This document shows positions 23,309 through 34,408 of a stretch of DNA of 64,000 bases, one piece after another. The first letter of the stretch is position 1, and each line of letters starts with the position of its first letter. The notes under the pieces were generated by a model. It made no database searches, was not told the DNA's origin, and saw only the letters and a list, made by a program, of their open reading frames with translations. Source of the stretch: Isoperla grammatica (Eukaryota > Arthropoda > Insecta > Plecoptera > Perlodidae); contig OX246745.1 in the NCBI GenBank assembly GCA_945910005.1, positions 15,884,006 to 15,948,005 of the forward strand. The letters are read 5' to 3'. Both the position numbers and the translations under genes were made by a program.

Positions 23309-26300
23309 TCAGGAATGGCCACTTTTCCACGCTGAGATTCAAGCTACCAAATCTCGTATTTTTACTGTAAACACGTATAAAATCCAATAAAATAATTGTA
23401 GCCAAGTCATTTACCTTTTATGTGAGAATTCCTTTGAACATCTTCTGTCATTTTTAAATATAATTCACGAAGATTTCACAGCACAATGTACCGGCCTGCA
23501 CGCATACAAATCTAATGGAGAAACGTACGTGGTGAAGGTGGATCAATCAAACACGGGGACAGTGCTGCGATCTCTTATCCGTTGCGCCTCCCAATAGTTT
23601 TGTCCATCCCTAGCACTTACCTTTATTCTGCAGGTCTTCAAAAAATTCAGGAAAATCCAAGTTGACAACTCGTCCAACTGTCGTCATCACCAAGTCTGTA
23701 CGATTAATGACGCAGTGAGGGTCCATTATATCATCAATCATGAAATCAAGGGGTGAGTTCCTTACAAATCGTAGCTTACGGCCGATGATGAACTGTGAAC
23801 AAGAACAACAATTACAGACAATAATGTCACCTCCAGTTACAAAAGAGAGATAAGCACAATTCCGAGTAGGATATAATTTTTTAACAAGCCGAATTTAATG
23901 GTTTACGAAATGGTTTTGTGTAGGGCCTATGTTAATACATGTGCTATGTAACCAACAGCTAATAATGCCATACAGCCACAGTATTGCCGACATTGCTGTA
24001 TCGTGAGAAAAGGAGAAAAAATGCCATAATTTATTTTACATTTTTGTTCGATATCGCGATATTTTCGACATGGTGAGACTACATTCATATTGAAAATTAG
24101 CTTTTATTTAGTCACGATATCGATAGTGTATCAATTAATTGATATCGTTGCATATCACTACTAAATTCTTTGTTCACCACACTTATTGATCCACAATAAT
24201 ATAATAAAGCTTAAATCTAAGTGGAACTGGACCCTAGCTTACCAAGTCCTCATCATCCTTCATGCACATCCCAATGCCTAGTAGTATGGCGTGGTAGAAA
24301 GCCTGAATTATGTCATACGATTTGGCGGACCGTTTCAAGAAGACTTGTATGGTTCGTTTAGGCACGTCAACATACATCATGTAATTGTAGGATTTGTAGA
24401 ACTTGCGTAGACGTTCCAACTTCCTTCCACTCATTCTCACTTCCGTCATAGAGACTCCGAGGTTGATGTGGTATCCACACAGCTTAAAGACTGAAACATA
24501 AGTATATGAGTTTGTCAAATGTTGATCTGAACACTCCAATGTTTTAACTATCCACCGGCTTGTTCAAGCACATGGATGATAACTTGATGAGGATGTAGGG
24601 ATGGGTTCTTGAGTTTGCTACATGATTGAACATGCAAGGGGTACCTTGCACAGTAAGCTTTATTGAATAAGGTTAGGTTAAACTACACTCAGCAGTCAAT
24701 AATGATAGGCCTATGCATGGGTGAGTGGCTACGTCTCGACCAATGCAGCTTGTAGCGGGTAGTTCGCGGCCGCTAGCCCTTAACCCTCACTGTGGTCAGC
24801 TGGCTGTCATACTACACTAGGCCTATGTTTGAACCCACATGGGTTTAGCACTTTAGAGGGTACTGTGATCTTTTTAATACTTCAGAAAGATGGACCCGAA
24901 ACCCCTCTAAAAAAAATTCGTTAGTATACACATTACGTGTTGTGACTAGCAACATTTCAGATGTGTTCCACGTTTCCCTTGAGCAGAAATGTTTTGATCA
25001 AACGAGATATGTGCACACTTAAACCCAAGTCCAGCTTCTAAAACATATAGGATGATAGTTTAATGCTCTTTTACTTTTTTTCTTTTAAAAGTACTTTCAC
25101 ATTGTGAGTTATATTCAATAGCCAAGTACTAACCTCCGAGTCCCCGGCCAATGAAGACTGGCTCGTTCCGGTTGATTGCCCTTATGCTGCCCACTGACTT
25201 GAGCACCAAGTAGCAGCGAAGGATCAACACAAATCGAGCCGTGTTCAAAGAAGACATCTGGACCGCTCGGACTGCGCGGTAGTTGCACATAATGTGACAA
25301 AACACGAAGATGAAGAACAAGTCCCACTTGTATCTGGAAAAAGAAAACATTCAGATCCTACATGAAACAAGAGACCTAATGCTTCATTGAACAACAAGCT
25401 CAGTTCAACACAGATGAGATTAACACTCTACCCTTAAAAACAGGTAAAACCTAAAATATTCCATACAAACTAGGCCTGATCTGAGCAATTAATTGAATTC
25501 TCAATAATGTACACCTACCTCCTACATACCTCAGACACTCTCACTTCAATTCCTTTCAAAACTTAAACAATAACTATCCAAAGTTGAAATTGCTTTGACA
25601 ATGTGAATATGTATATAATGCATCTGTAGATACTGTACACCTTTTCACCTACGTCTAGTTGTTGCAAAGAGCACCAACATATAAAAGGCAATTGGTCTCT
25701 TTTTAGAGCAAATGTATTATTTTAACGTACCCATATTTTAATTGTTTTGTCTAGAGTCAAAGCAGTCTGATATTCAATCTATTTTTAAAAATCTCTAGCG
25801 TAAATAATAATAATAATCTACAAATAAAACATAGGCTAAAAAATCTCTAAATTAATAAAAATCTACAAATTTATAAATTAAGGGTAGGTCCTACCTGGGG
25901 AGCACACCCCTACTAAAGACTGTATGATACCATGTGTGGGTTTCACTCACCTCCCATCAGCCACTGTCATCAGCAGAAATATTCCTGTGAACGAGGCTAT
26001 CAGATTCACACATGACTCCTGACTGCCGTCTTTGGCAGACACGTCCGCCATATTTTTCTGGATTGCCTGTTGAACGAGATTAATGCAGTATACTCACATA
26101 GATCAACAACAAAGGAATGTGGGAATGGGATAACCTAAATCATTTAGCATGAAACTAGAGCCATCCTACCCACCTTAAGTTTGTAAATTTACATTTTCAA
26201 TATCGAGTCAATATAAATGAAAAATTCTATTACAATTTACAATCAATCAGACAATCACCAATTGAGATGTTATTTGACCAGGGGGAATTTGTACCAACAA

Positions 26301-29300
26301 GTGAACATATTAAGAAGTGGGAATACAAATGATTCCGGCAATGAAATGTAGTAGTGAAGCATAGGGTAAACATTGAGACAGGGCCTACCCTACTACCAAA
26401 TATATTTAAAAACAAAATGTTATACATAGGTAATATTATACTTCTGAGAAATGTTTTAAAATTTGTGCGGGTAGAGCTGCGAATAAGCACGCGTGTTACT
26501 GATTTGGAGCGATATCCACGTCAGTAACACCCATAAATTAGCATACCAGTATCGGTAGGCCTACGTTATGTTACCGTGATATCAATAGTAAGTGGAGGTT
26601 AATTTTGATATATTGATACACGGTAGGCCTACCTAGTCTCACTATATCGGTAATATAGCGATATCAATCAAAAATAGACAATAATATCAATGTCTTTCCA
26701 TTTCAGGTAAATTAAGAATATTCCAAAATAATATCTTAATAATTACAACTTCTTAACATAATTTGTGTGGTTTTATCGTTATAATGCCGCAAAAAAATCT
26801 GTTTCACGATGTCAATACAAATTTTAGATAACAGTAGGTAGCCTAATTTGTGTGGTAAGTTATTTTATTGAAACATCTATTGAACCTATATTTTGGACAG
26901 TAAACATAACCACTCTATGTATGGATGTCAGGGTAAACGCACCTGGTGTTGAGTAAGAGCAGCTCTTGTAGCACCTCCAGCCACACCCACCAGAGACTTC
27001 ATGATGGTTGAAGTGCACAGTATGTACACAGAGTGGGTCACGTACGGCAACAGGCACTCGAGAAACATGGCAAAGTCATTCAGAATATCGGCAAACAGAC
27101 GCCACTTCTTGCAGTCCGTGTCAAATTCTGTTCTGAAATAAAAAATTGTCACATTAATTTTATATTTTGAATGACATCCTCCAAGGGTGTTGAACACGCT
27201 GCTTGCAGTATTGAGTAATACTTTCAATGAGCTACTTGATTCCACTCAGCAGTATAGATTGACCAACACCACATCTCCCTTGGCCAAAACGGGTGAGTCA
27301 AAGTCGACTGGAATGCAGGTGATAGCGCATAAACGCGTGCTCCTCGCGCTCGGCGCGTGAACGGTAGCGGCAAAACATGGCTTCACTTACATTGTATTAT
27401 TTCAGAAACTATTCAAGCTAGAGCAATATAATAAGCGGCACAAGAAAGATGACAGTTATACCTTGACGACGATGGTTGTATATTTATGACAGGTTTCTTG
27501 TGAACCATACAAAGTGCGATCGTAAAAAACGTAGAAATCATCGAAAGGTTTCCACTAACATTGCTCTGCTTTAATGGCATTATTTTAGTAACTATTGATG
27601 TTTGACAAATATAGTGCACATCATCATGTAGAGGGAGGTTTGACAAAAGTATTTATGTGATTCAATGTTTGATGCGCGTATTGGTTATCTTGAAACCATG
27701 AGTTGAATATTGGCTGAACGTAGTTTTGCCGTAGCTTGCTGGCTACGGCCGGCCGTTTAGCTCTGCCGTAAGCGCGCGGGAGAGATGTGTTCCCGACCGC
27801 TGCCGATAGCAACTGACACCAGCTAGCTGCACTTCACTACCGGCCGCCCCTAAAAAACCGAATAGACTCGACCCGGATGCGCGCGCAAGCTTTCGCGCGC
27901 GGAGATGTGCTCGTGGTAAATCTATAGTAGGCCTACAACATTTATCAAAGTTGTGTGAGGGGCAACATAGGGCTAGGATAGCTATTAGTAACAACTTTGC
28001 AATACCTAGTCGGGTGGGAAGAAATTTACACAGCATCCTACATACAGTATTAATTAGAGTGGTTTGTGTTTATCTCTTGACTGCCGAAGTTCAGGCACTG
28101 AGTAAATTGTGTGAGCCACTGTCACTTGTGAAATCAATAAGCTATGCAACCCACAGGCCATCTGTTGTTGTTTGGTGACTATTCTGTACCTGATATTTCC
28201 TGGGCAATGGAAGTGAACTCTCGTGCTCCCCTTCCTACCCTCTAAACTCTCTCAGACCAACCTTCTCATCACGGATGTCATCTCCGAGTTTGAACTCGTA
28301 CAGCAAAACGAATCAGTGAATTACCTACTTGTCACAAACATATGCCTGACCTTGTCTATCTACAGTAGTATTATAATACTGTATCAACCAGAGTGTAATT
28401 GTCAACTGCAATGACTCACCTGTGGGTGCCTATGAACCTCCAACCCGAAAGATAATAATACTGAGCAAAAGTCAACCTGATGCGTCTGTTGACGAGACTA
28501 ATGAAATTATTATATCCTTAGGTTTTTAAATCCCAGTGAATATACACTGGCTGCAATAGTACAGGCTTTTGCCTCAGCTTACCCTTTCCACCAAGCAAAA
28601 AGTATTCTTCCGACCATTCCAGCTCCATCTTTCATGACCCAAGTAATGGCAGCGCTGGCTGCAGTGGCATTTGCATCTCCTACTCCGACCCCTTTCATAA
28701 TAGCATGTGTCGTCAGTGCCCCACTCAACGTGCTAAAAAATGCCTGGGAAAAAATCAAACTATGAATAACTAGACTTGAATGGCTAGCACAGAAAACTAG
28801 ATCTAGGTCCAGACCAGCTAAACCTAAAGACATAATTAGGTGTCACAAACTTTAACAAAAATATTTAACATGCTAAAAGCATTGCTAAGCTGTAAGTAGT
28901 GTGCTTCTCCCGAAGACTTCGATATGCAGGTAGGAATGGTAGTACACGTTAACCAGTTCCGTGGTCATGACGAGATATTCCGTCACGCCGGTTATGTCCC
29001 CGTAGCGCCTTGGACGTAATATCTCGTCATAAGTATTTTGAAATGGCTCCCACAGTGGCCGTGACGAGTCTCGCTTTAAAATTTTCCCGCACTCTCTGCA
29101 AAGAAGTTAGTTCAATCTTTTTCCGCTCTATAGAACTACATGTATTGAAATGCTGTCAGCAACACGTGTTTGTAGAGAAGGAGGTCTGACGACCGACCGA
29201 CCGCAAGTAGCGTGGGGAAATAAGTCGCCACTACGCGCACGGCAAGCGGGAGGGAAAGTCGCCACTGAACTGGTTAACAAAGTTCAATTTATTAAGATTT

Positions 29301-32033
29301 AGATTTAGATTAGATTTAACACTTAAAGGCTGCAAATGGGCCACAACTACCCGGTGGCAACCTATCCAAACCTCCCCCCTACCCATCACCTCCTTTTCGT
29401 CAATCTATTTCTAAATTCCCTTACTGACTCGCTCTCAACAACCTCCTCGGGTAACTCATTCCATTCCCTTACCGTTCTCTCAACAAAACCAAACCTACGC
29501 AGATCACTTCTCACTACCCGACGCTGAAACTTCCAATTATGATCCCCCCTCCCTCTATAAACTCCTTCTTGCAACCTGCTCTGGATTTCCCCCCACCCTC
29601 CCTTCCCCCTAGCTGCTCTATATAGATTACACATCCTATTACTCCTCCGTCTCTCCTCTAAAGACTCCCAACCCAGTTCCCCCACCATTGCTGTAACACT
29701 ATCATAAGCTCTTACCACATTCCCTAACCTATCTTCCACATACCTCCATCTCCTAACTTGTCCTGTAACCTTTCTTGCTGCCCTGCGCTGCACCTTCTCT
29801 AATTCAATGACCTCCCCCTTCCTATATGGATCCCACACCGCACCACCATATTCCAATATAGGCCGTACCACTGTCTTGTAAGCCATATCCTTTACCTCCC
29901 TACTAGCTCCCTTCAAATTTCTCATAACAAACCCTAAGTTTCTATATCCCTTTCGCACACTTTCCTGCACCTGGTCCCCCCATCCCAAATCTTCGGCCAA
30001 TACAATTCGCAAATACTTATACTTCTTTACCTTTTCTAAAACTCCCCCCTCAAGAAAATACTCTCTCGCATCCCCCTTTAATTTACGCGTGAACCCAACC
30101 ACTTTGCACTTTCCCGCATTCAAACCCATTCTATTAACATCAACCCACTCCTCTATCCTGTTCAAATCATCCTGCAACAACTTAGCATCCTCCACCCCCT
30201 TAATCACCCTATACAAGACGCAATCATCAGCAAACAACCTTAATCTTGACTCGATATCCCTTCCTATATCATTGATAAACATTATAAATAACAGTGGTCC
30301 CAGCACCGACCCCTGCGGCACCCCCGATGTAACTTCGATAGTTGTTGATACGCTATCCCCCACCCTTACCCTCTGCGACCTATTTGCTAGAAAATCTCCC
30401 ATCCACCTTACAACCCCTTTATCTGCAATCACACTATCAACCTTCCTCATCAAAATCCCATGAGACACTTTATCAAAAGCCTTTTCAAAATCAAGGAAAA
30501 CTGCATCAACCTCCTCCCCCTTATCTAGAGCCTCCCCTATGTCCTGAACAAGACCTATTAATTGCGTCTCGCAAGAATACCCCTCCCTAAACCCATCTGG
30601 CTATCTACCAACCATCCCTCCCCCTCCAACACCTCCCTAACATAATTTGCTTCTTCTCTCGAGTGAGCAAGACCTCGGTCGAAACGTCTCGTTATATTTT
30701 GTATTATGTCTTCATGTGTACTTCAAACTCGCAAATCCGTCATCTTACTACACGAAGGTAAGCTGTTGGATCCTTTCCTCACTTAATATACCATAATTTG
30801 CTACTACCTTTTCCATTATCTTACTCCCTACCGAAGTGAGACTAACAGGTCTGTAATTCCCTACTTGACTTCTATCCCCCCCCTTATGTATTGGCACTAC
30901 AAGTCCTTCCCTCCAACCCTCCGGTATAGTACCTTCCCTCATGCACTCACTAGGAACCAATAAACTATATATTTAATTTGTATTTGTATATAACCTGTTT
31001 GACAACAATAAAACTTTCAAAACTTCAAAACTTCCCTTAACGATTTCCTGCAAATATCCCCTACAAACCTAACAACCCCCTCCCCCCCAATTTTCAAAAA
31101 TCTACACATCAACCCATCCTGTCCTGAAGCCTTTCTCCCTCCCATCTTTCCTAAAACCTTTCTAATATCAAGATTCGTTATAGTGAGAGGCTTGCTACCC
31201 CTCCCCCCTTCCCACTGCATACTAGAATCTTCCCTCTCTTGGAATACCTCCCCATAGTGCGCGTTCAAAGCCTCCGCTTTATCCTTATCACCAGTAAATA
31301 ACTCATCTCCAGTCCCTTTAAGTGTGGGTATTTCGCCCCCCCCTTTCTGGTTCCTTAGATGTAGATACAACCTTCTCCCTTTACCTTGGAATCCCTCATC
31401 ATCCATTAAGTGCAACATATAATCATCCCTTGCATATCCATGCCAGGGCAAACCCAACTACCAACCAGCTCTTACCTGTAATGTATCCCATGTTTGATAC
31501 TCTGCATAGTCAGCACTAACACTCTCTGGAAACCCATATGGTAAAAACACTTGCTTGAATAATTTTATACATTTTTTCCTTGATGTCAGTGGTATGTAAG
31601 GCAGAGAGCTAGTGGTCCTTAAACTTGAACCTTTTGCCAAATACTGAACGAGTCGGCCACTTGCTTTATATTGTTCACGGTAAATTTCTATTTCATCTTC
31701 ACCTTCCTGTAAATTTTGACTGTCAACAATGTCACTAGGCATGCCCTCTTCTGTAAGGTCTAAAGAACTAGGCCTATCTATGGCTTCAGTAACCAAGCTG
31801 TCAGCTAGGCCTACATCATCGGTTATGTTTGTGACAGCAGTATCTACGATTTCATTTACAATGTCTTCAACCATGTACACTGCGTCCACATCAAAGCCAC
31901 CTTCATCGGCTCTAGACTTCAGTCCAGAAGTAGGCCTAGGGCTTGTTGTACCAGAAGTGCTGGGTTGCTCCTGGTCATCCTCTTCCTCCCCTTCTTTTAA
32001 ATTTGATGTAGGCCTAGGCCTAGAAAGCGGCAT
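23309..32033 (-). CDS. RUSF1: RUS family member 1 (DUF647 membrane protein)
   Basis: Eight coding exons: 32033-31476, 28743-28583, 27132-26943, 26066-25951, 25333-25134, 24490-24243, 23792-23621 and, less surely, 23331-23309. All introns are GT-AG and the phases join without error, giving 555 residues. Family hallmarks appear in order: FLPYGFPESVSADYAEYQTW (exon 1), a GVGVGDANAT / DGAGMVGRILFAWWKG block (exon 2), WRLFADILNDFAMFLE and SVAGGATRAAL (exon 3), NMADVSAKDGSQE (exon 4), NYRAVRA (exon 5). The vertebrate protein has about 468 residues; the extra length is an acidic Ser/Thr-rich N-terminus of about 120 residues. The family is named for root-UVB-sensitive plant proteins and has several hydrophobic segments; its molecular function in animals is poorly known. 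The terminal exon (AWKSGHS) is short: it preserves the conserved Trp-Lys but lacks the longer tail of vertebrates. Intron 1 hosts a LINE, an insertion within that LINE, and a piggyBac-type MITE. Confidence 0.93.
28953..29273. mobile_element. piggyBac-type MITE in RUSF1 intron 1
   Basis: 321 bp with ends CCAGTTC and GAACTGG, flanked on both sides by TTAA (28949-28952, 29274-29277), the target of piggyBac elements. A subterminal inverted pair TGACGAGATATT and AATATCTCGTCA lies inside. No transposase. Confidence 0.7.
30652..30791 (+). mobile_element. 140-bp insertion in the LINE, hammerhead-like
   Basis: The 11-bp word CATAATTTGCT occurs at 30641-30651 and again at 30792-30802, and removing the DNA between them restores LINE homology at the Ala-Asn-Tyr codons. 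The insert contains TGAGCAAGACCTCGGTCGAA followed by ACGTC: a stem GACC/GGTC, GAAAC and GTC as in the motif at 1004-1046. The CTGATGA core is degenerate here. An 11-bp target duplication and a short truncated body suit target-primed retrotransposition, most likely by a Penelope-like element. Confidence 0.65.
30937..31022. repeat. Segment shared with 19418-19500
   Basis: CCTCATGCACTCACTAGGAA followed by CAATAAACTATATATTT, TAACCTGTTTGACAACAATA and an AAAACTTTC-type tail. It interrupts the LINE frame between the linker and the first RT block. Confidence 0.6.
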
Positions 32034-33070
32034 TATTACACTGTAGGCTAGAGATACTTGAAACGTACGATTTAGCCTAGGCCTAGGGTCTACGCCTCAG
32101 TAGTCTTTCTGAGATAGTTTCTAGCCTTGGGTCCTAGGCCTAGGCTAACCAAAATTAACCGGCCGTCAAACAGCGTAGGCTTACCCTTTCAAAAAAGTAT
32201 AGCTAAGGCCTACACCCCTACGTTACATTTGAAGGTCTAGCCGTACTACTAAGCAGCCAAGGTTATGTTATTATTGTTTATAGATCTTGCGTAGCCTAGG
32301 CGCTACCATTCTCTTCTACGTAACCTAGGCCGACTATAACAACACACATGTATGACAACAGATGACAACTGTGCACGTGGCTACAGTACCGGTTGACTAT
32401 AAAACCAACGACCTAGAATATATAGATGGACAAACAGGTAGCCATGACAGAAACTTCTTTATTTGCTGTTCCCACGGAGGAAGGCTGTTCCTGTAGTTTT
32501 CTTGCCTGGCACAGGCCGCACAGCAGTCTAGGCAGCACATAGGCCTATGCCACGGACGGATCCTAACCTGTAGGTTGGGTTTCAAAGTACACAAACATCG
32601 TTCCATTAATCCAAAACTCGAGGTAAAATATTGTATTAGTAGTCACTATACACTCTATCTTAATGGAAAATAATTCGTTATTGGCACATTGTAAAGACAA
32701 ATGATTATGAGGTAAATCTATGCCTGGGCCATGTGTTTCTGGCTTCAACCACGTTCGTACAGGCCTAGGCTAGGCCTACCTACACAATGCTTCCTAGGGC
32801 CTAGGCCTAGGCTAGCCTCATATAAATCAAGTTCTGATCTGGCCTGTGCAGGGTAGGCCTAGGTTTAGCTTTAAGTATCGGTCTTACCGTTTAATTGATC
32901 ATCCTCGTCATTATAATGGACCTAGCCAGAAATTAAATTTTGATAATTGCGGGGTAGGCCTAGCCTACCTTGTCAAAGACAGTGTGGACATGACACTAAT
33001 ATAGGCCTAAGCATGGCATCAAAGTTAGGTTAGGGTGTCCTACCTATGTTTGTTTAGGCCAGAGGCCTAC
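31780..33070. repeat. AGGCCT/TAGGCCTA-rich stretch
   Basis: More than fifteen AGGCCTA or TAGGCCT words, many fused as CCTAGGCCTAGG palindromes, cluster across RUSF1 exon 1 and its 5' flank. They thin out sharply on either side. The stretch also holds the presumed RUSF1 promoter, whose core I could not pinpoint. Confidence 0.7.
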
Positions 33071-33076
33071 GTCAGC

Positions 33077-34133
33077 CTAAAGCGGGGTGCACAATTGCCC
33101 GGTAACGATAACTGTAACTATAACGATAAAACGGTAACGGGAAGGCAATCGATGCACAATTGCCCGTTACGCAGACGCTCGGCTATTTGCTAATACTTTT
33201 AACAGGCCGTGGACGCTTGATTCTGATTGGTCCCGGTAACGTACAGACGGGAACGGTAACGTTAAGTTAAATCTTGGCGAACTTTGCCGTTATCGTTACC
33301 GGGCTAGAAGGTCAGACGGGAACGGGAAGCCTATTGTGCGTCATACCATAAGCTAGCATTGGGACTAACTTTGGTAATTATGGCCAGGAGCTGATTCCTT
33401 TTGAACTCACCTTTTTTCTGTATTCCTTAGCGATATTGATCATTTGCGTAGTACATAATTATTTCATTATTTATCTGTAAGCTACAGTGATTTTCAATAC
33501 AAATAGTACATCATCTTTCATATTAAATTATCATTTTGAAGATGCATCGATTTCACAATACAATCACGTTAAATATGGCAATATGGCGTACGTACGAGTG
33601 CGCAGCTGTTCGGAGCACACAAGAAGTGTGCTACCAACGTACGTACATAAAAAAACCCTACATCCTCTTTGGGTCTGGTTGATATGTGGTTCATAATTGC
33701 GGAAGTCGGATAAGGCCAGGATGGGTGACACTGAATCAAAGTGACTTTGCCCAGCTACCTGACATCCCACAAAATTCGGTTAGGTTAGGGGATCAGGTTG
33801 AGGATTGCCCACGAAAATTAGTACGGTTATTGTTTCCTTCTAGATTGGCAGCACTGCAACGGACACGAAGCGGAAACAAGGAAGAAGGTGTAATCTTTTA
33901 CCATAAAAATTTTAACAATCATTTAATAACCTTCAAAAGTAAATACTATATCATAATATACATCAAAATAAAGGCAATTAAACACTGAACAATAAAAATA
34001 ACACTTTAAACAAAACTGCGGCGTTTTTCAATGAAAAAAGTGAGTTAAAACGCGAATCAGCTCCTGGCCATAATTACCCTAACTTTAATCGTTACCGTTA
34101 TCGTTATCGTTACCGTTGCCGGGGTTGCAAAGG
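33077..34133. repeat. GGTAACG-rich element, split by a hAT insertion
   Basis: The left part (33077-33372) starts GCACAATTGCCCGGTAACGA and is full of GGTAACG/CGTTACC words. After the insertion at 33373-34078 the right part resumes with CTTTAATCGTTACCGTTATC and CGTTACCGTTGCCGGGGTTG. Probably a MITE with GTAACG-rich arms; exact ends uncertain. Confidence 0.6.
33373..34078. mobile_element. hAT-type non-autonomous element, 706 bp, nested
   Basis: Perfect inverted ends GGTAATTATGGCCAGGAGCT and its complement AGCTCCTGGCCATAATTACC, with the exact 8-bp duplication CTAACTTT at 33365-33372 and 34079-34086. It lies in the RUSF1/C9orf85 intergenic DNA and inside the GTAACG-rich element. No transposase. 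Confidence 0.9.
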
Positions 34134-34153
34134 TTGACTTTACTATTTACTAA

Positions 34154-34235
34154 CAGTGTTTCGTTCGATTCCGACCACCAGCAGTCCTGACTGAAGGGTT
34201 TTCCCGAGCCTTTCCTCAGTTACTAAAAATCAATT
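34154..34235 (+). mobile_element. tRNA-derived SINE, family 1 (5'-truncated)
   Basis: GTTCGATTCCGACCACCAGC continues into TCCTGACTGAAGGGTTTTCC and a CTCAGT word; the A-box part is absent. Confidence 0.7.
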
Positions 34236-34408
34236 TCATCCACTAACAACAATAGCCTAGGATGTTTAGTGAAGTGTGAATGCAGCTAAAAATCATCGAT
34301 GCCAAGAGTCAAGTTTAATGTAGTTTCATTAATTTTAAAGTCTGATTATTTACAACAGCTACCTAGGCCTATATGGTATGGTTTTATCACTTGTTTCAGA
34401 CCCGAGCC

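Larger units (their letters stand above)
29288..31457 (-). mobile_element. 5'-truncated, degraded LINE (non-LTR retrotransposon)
   Basis: Minus-strand reverse-transcriptase signatures: GVVRWMGDFLANRSQRVRVG, SGVPQGSVLGPLLFIMFIND, the catalytic FADD in RLRLFADDCVLYR, then thumb-like NRMGLNAGKCKVVGFTRK and a C-terminal WNELPEEVVE block ending at 29386. Upstream pieces supply YRPVSLTS (near 30860) and the pre-RT linker (31457-31017). The endonuclease is missing. The frame is broken near 31000 by a foreign segment, at 30652-30791 by another insertion, and by a frameshift near 30590. A TAAATC-type tail at about 29288-29322 marks the 3' end. It lies in the same sense as RUSF1, its 5' end only about 20 bp inside the exon-1 donor. 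Clade (Jockey/CR1/L2-like) not resolved by eye. Confidence 0.9.
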
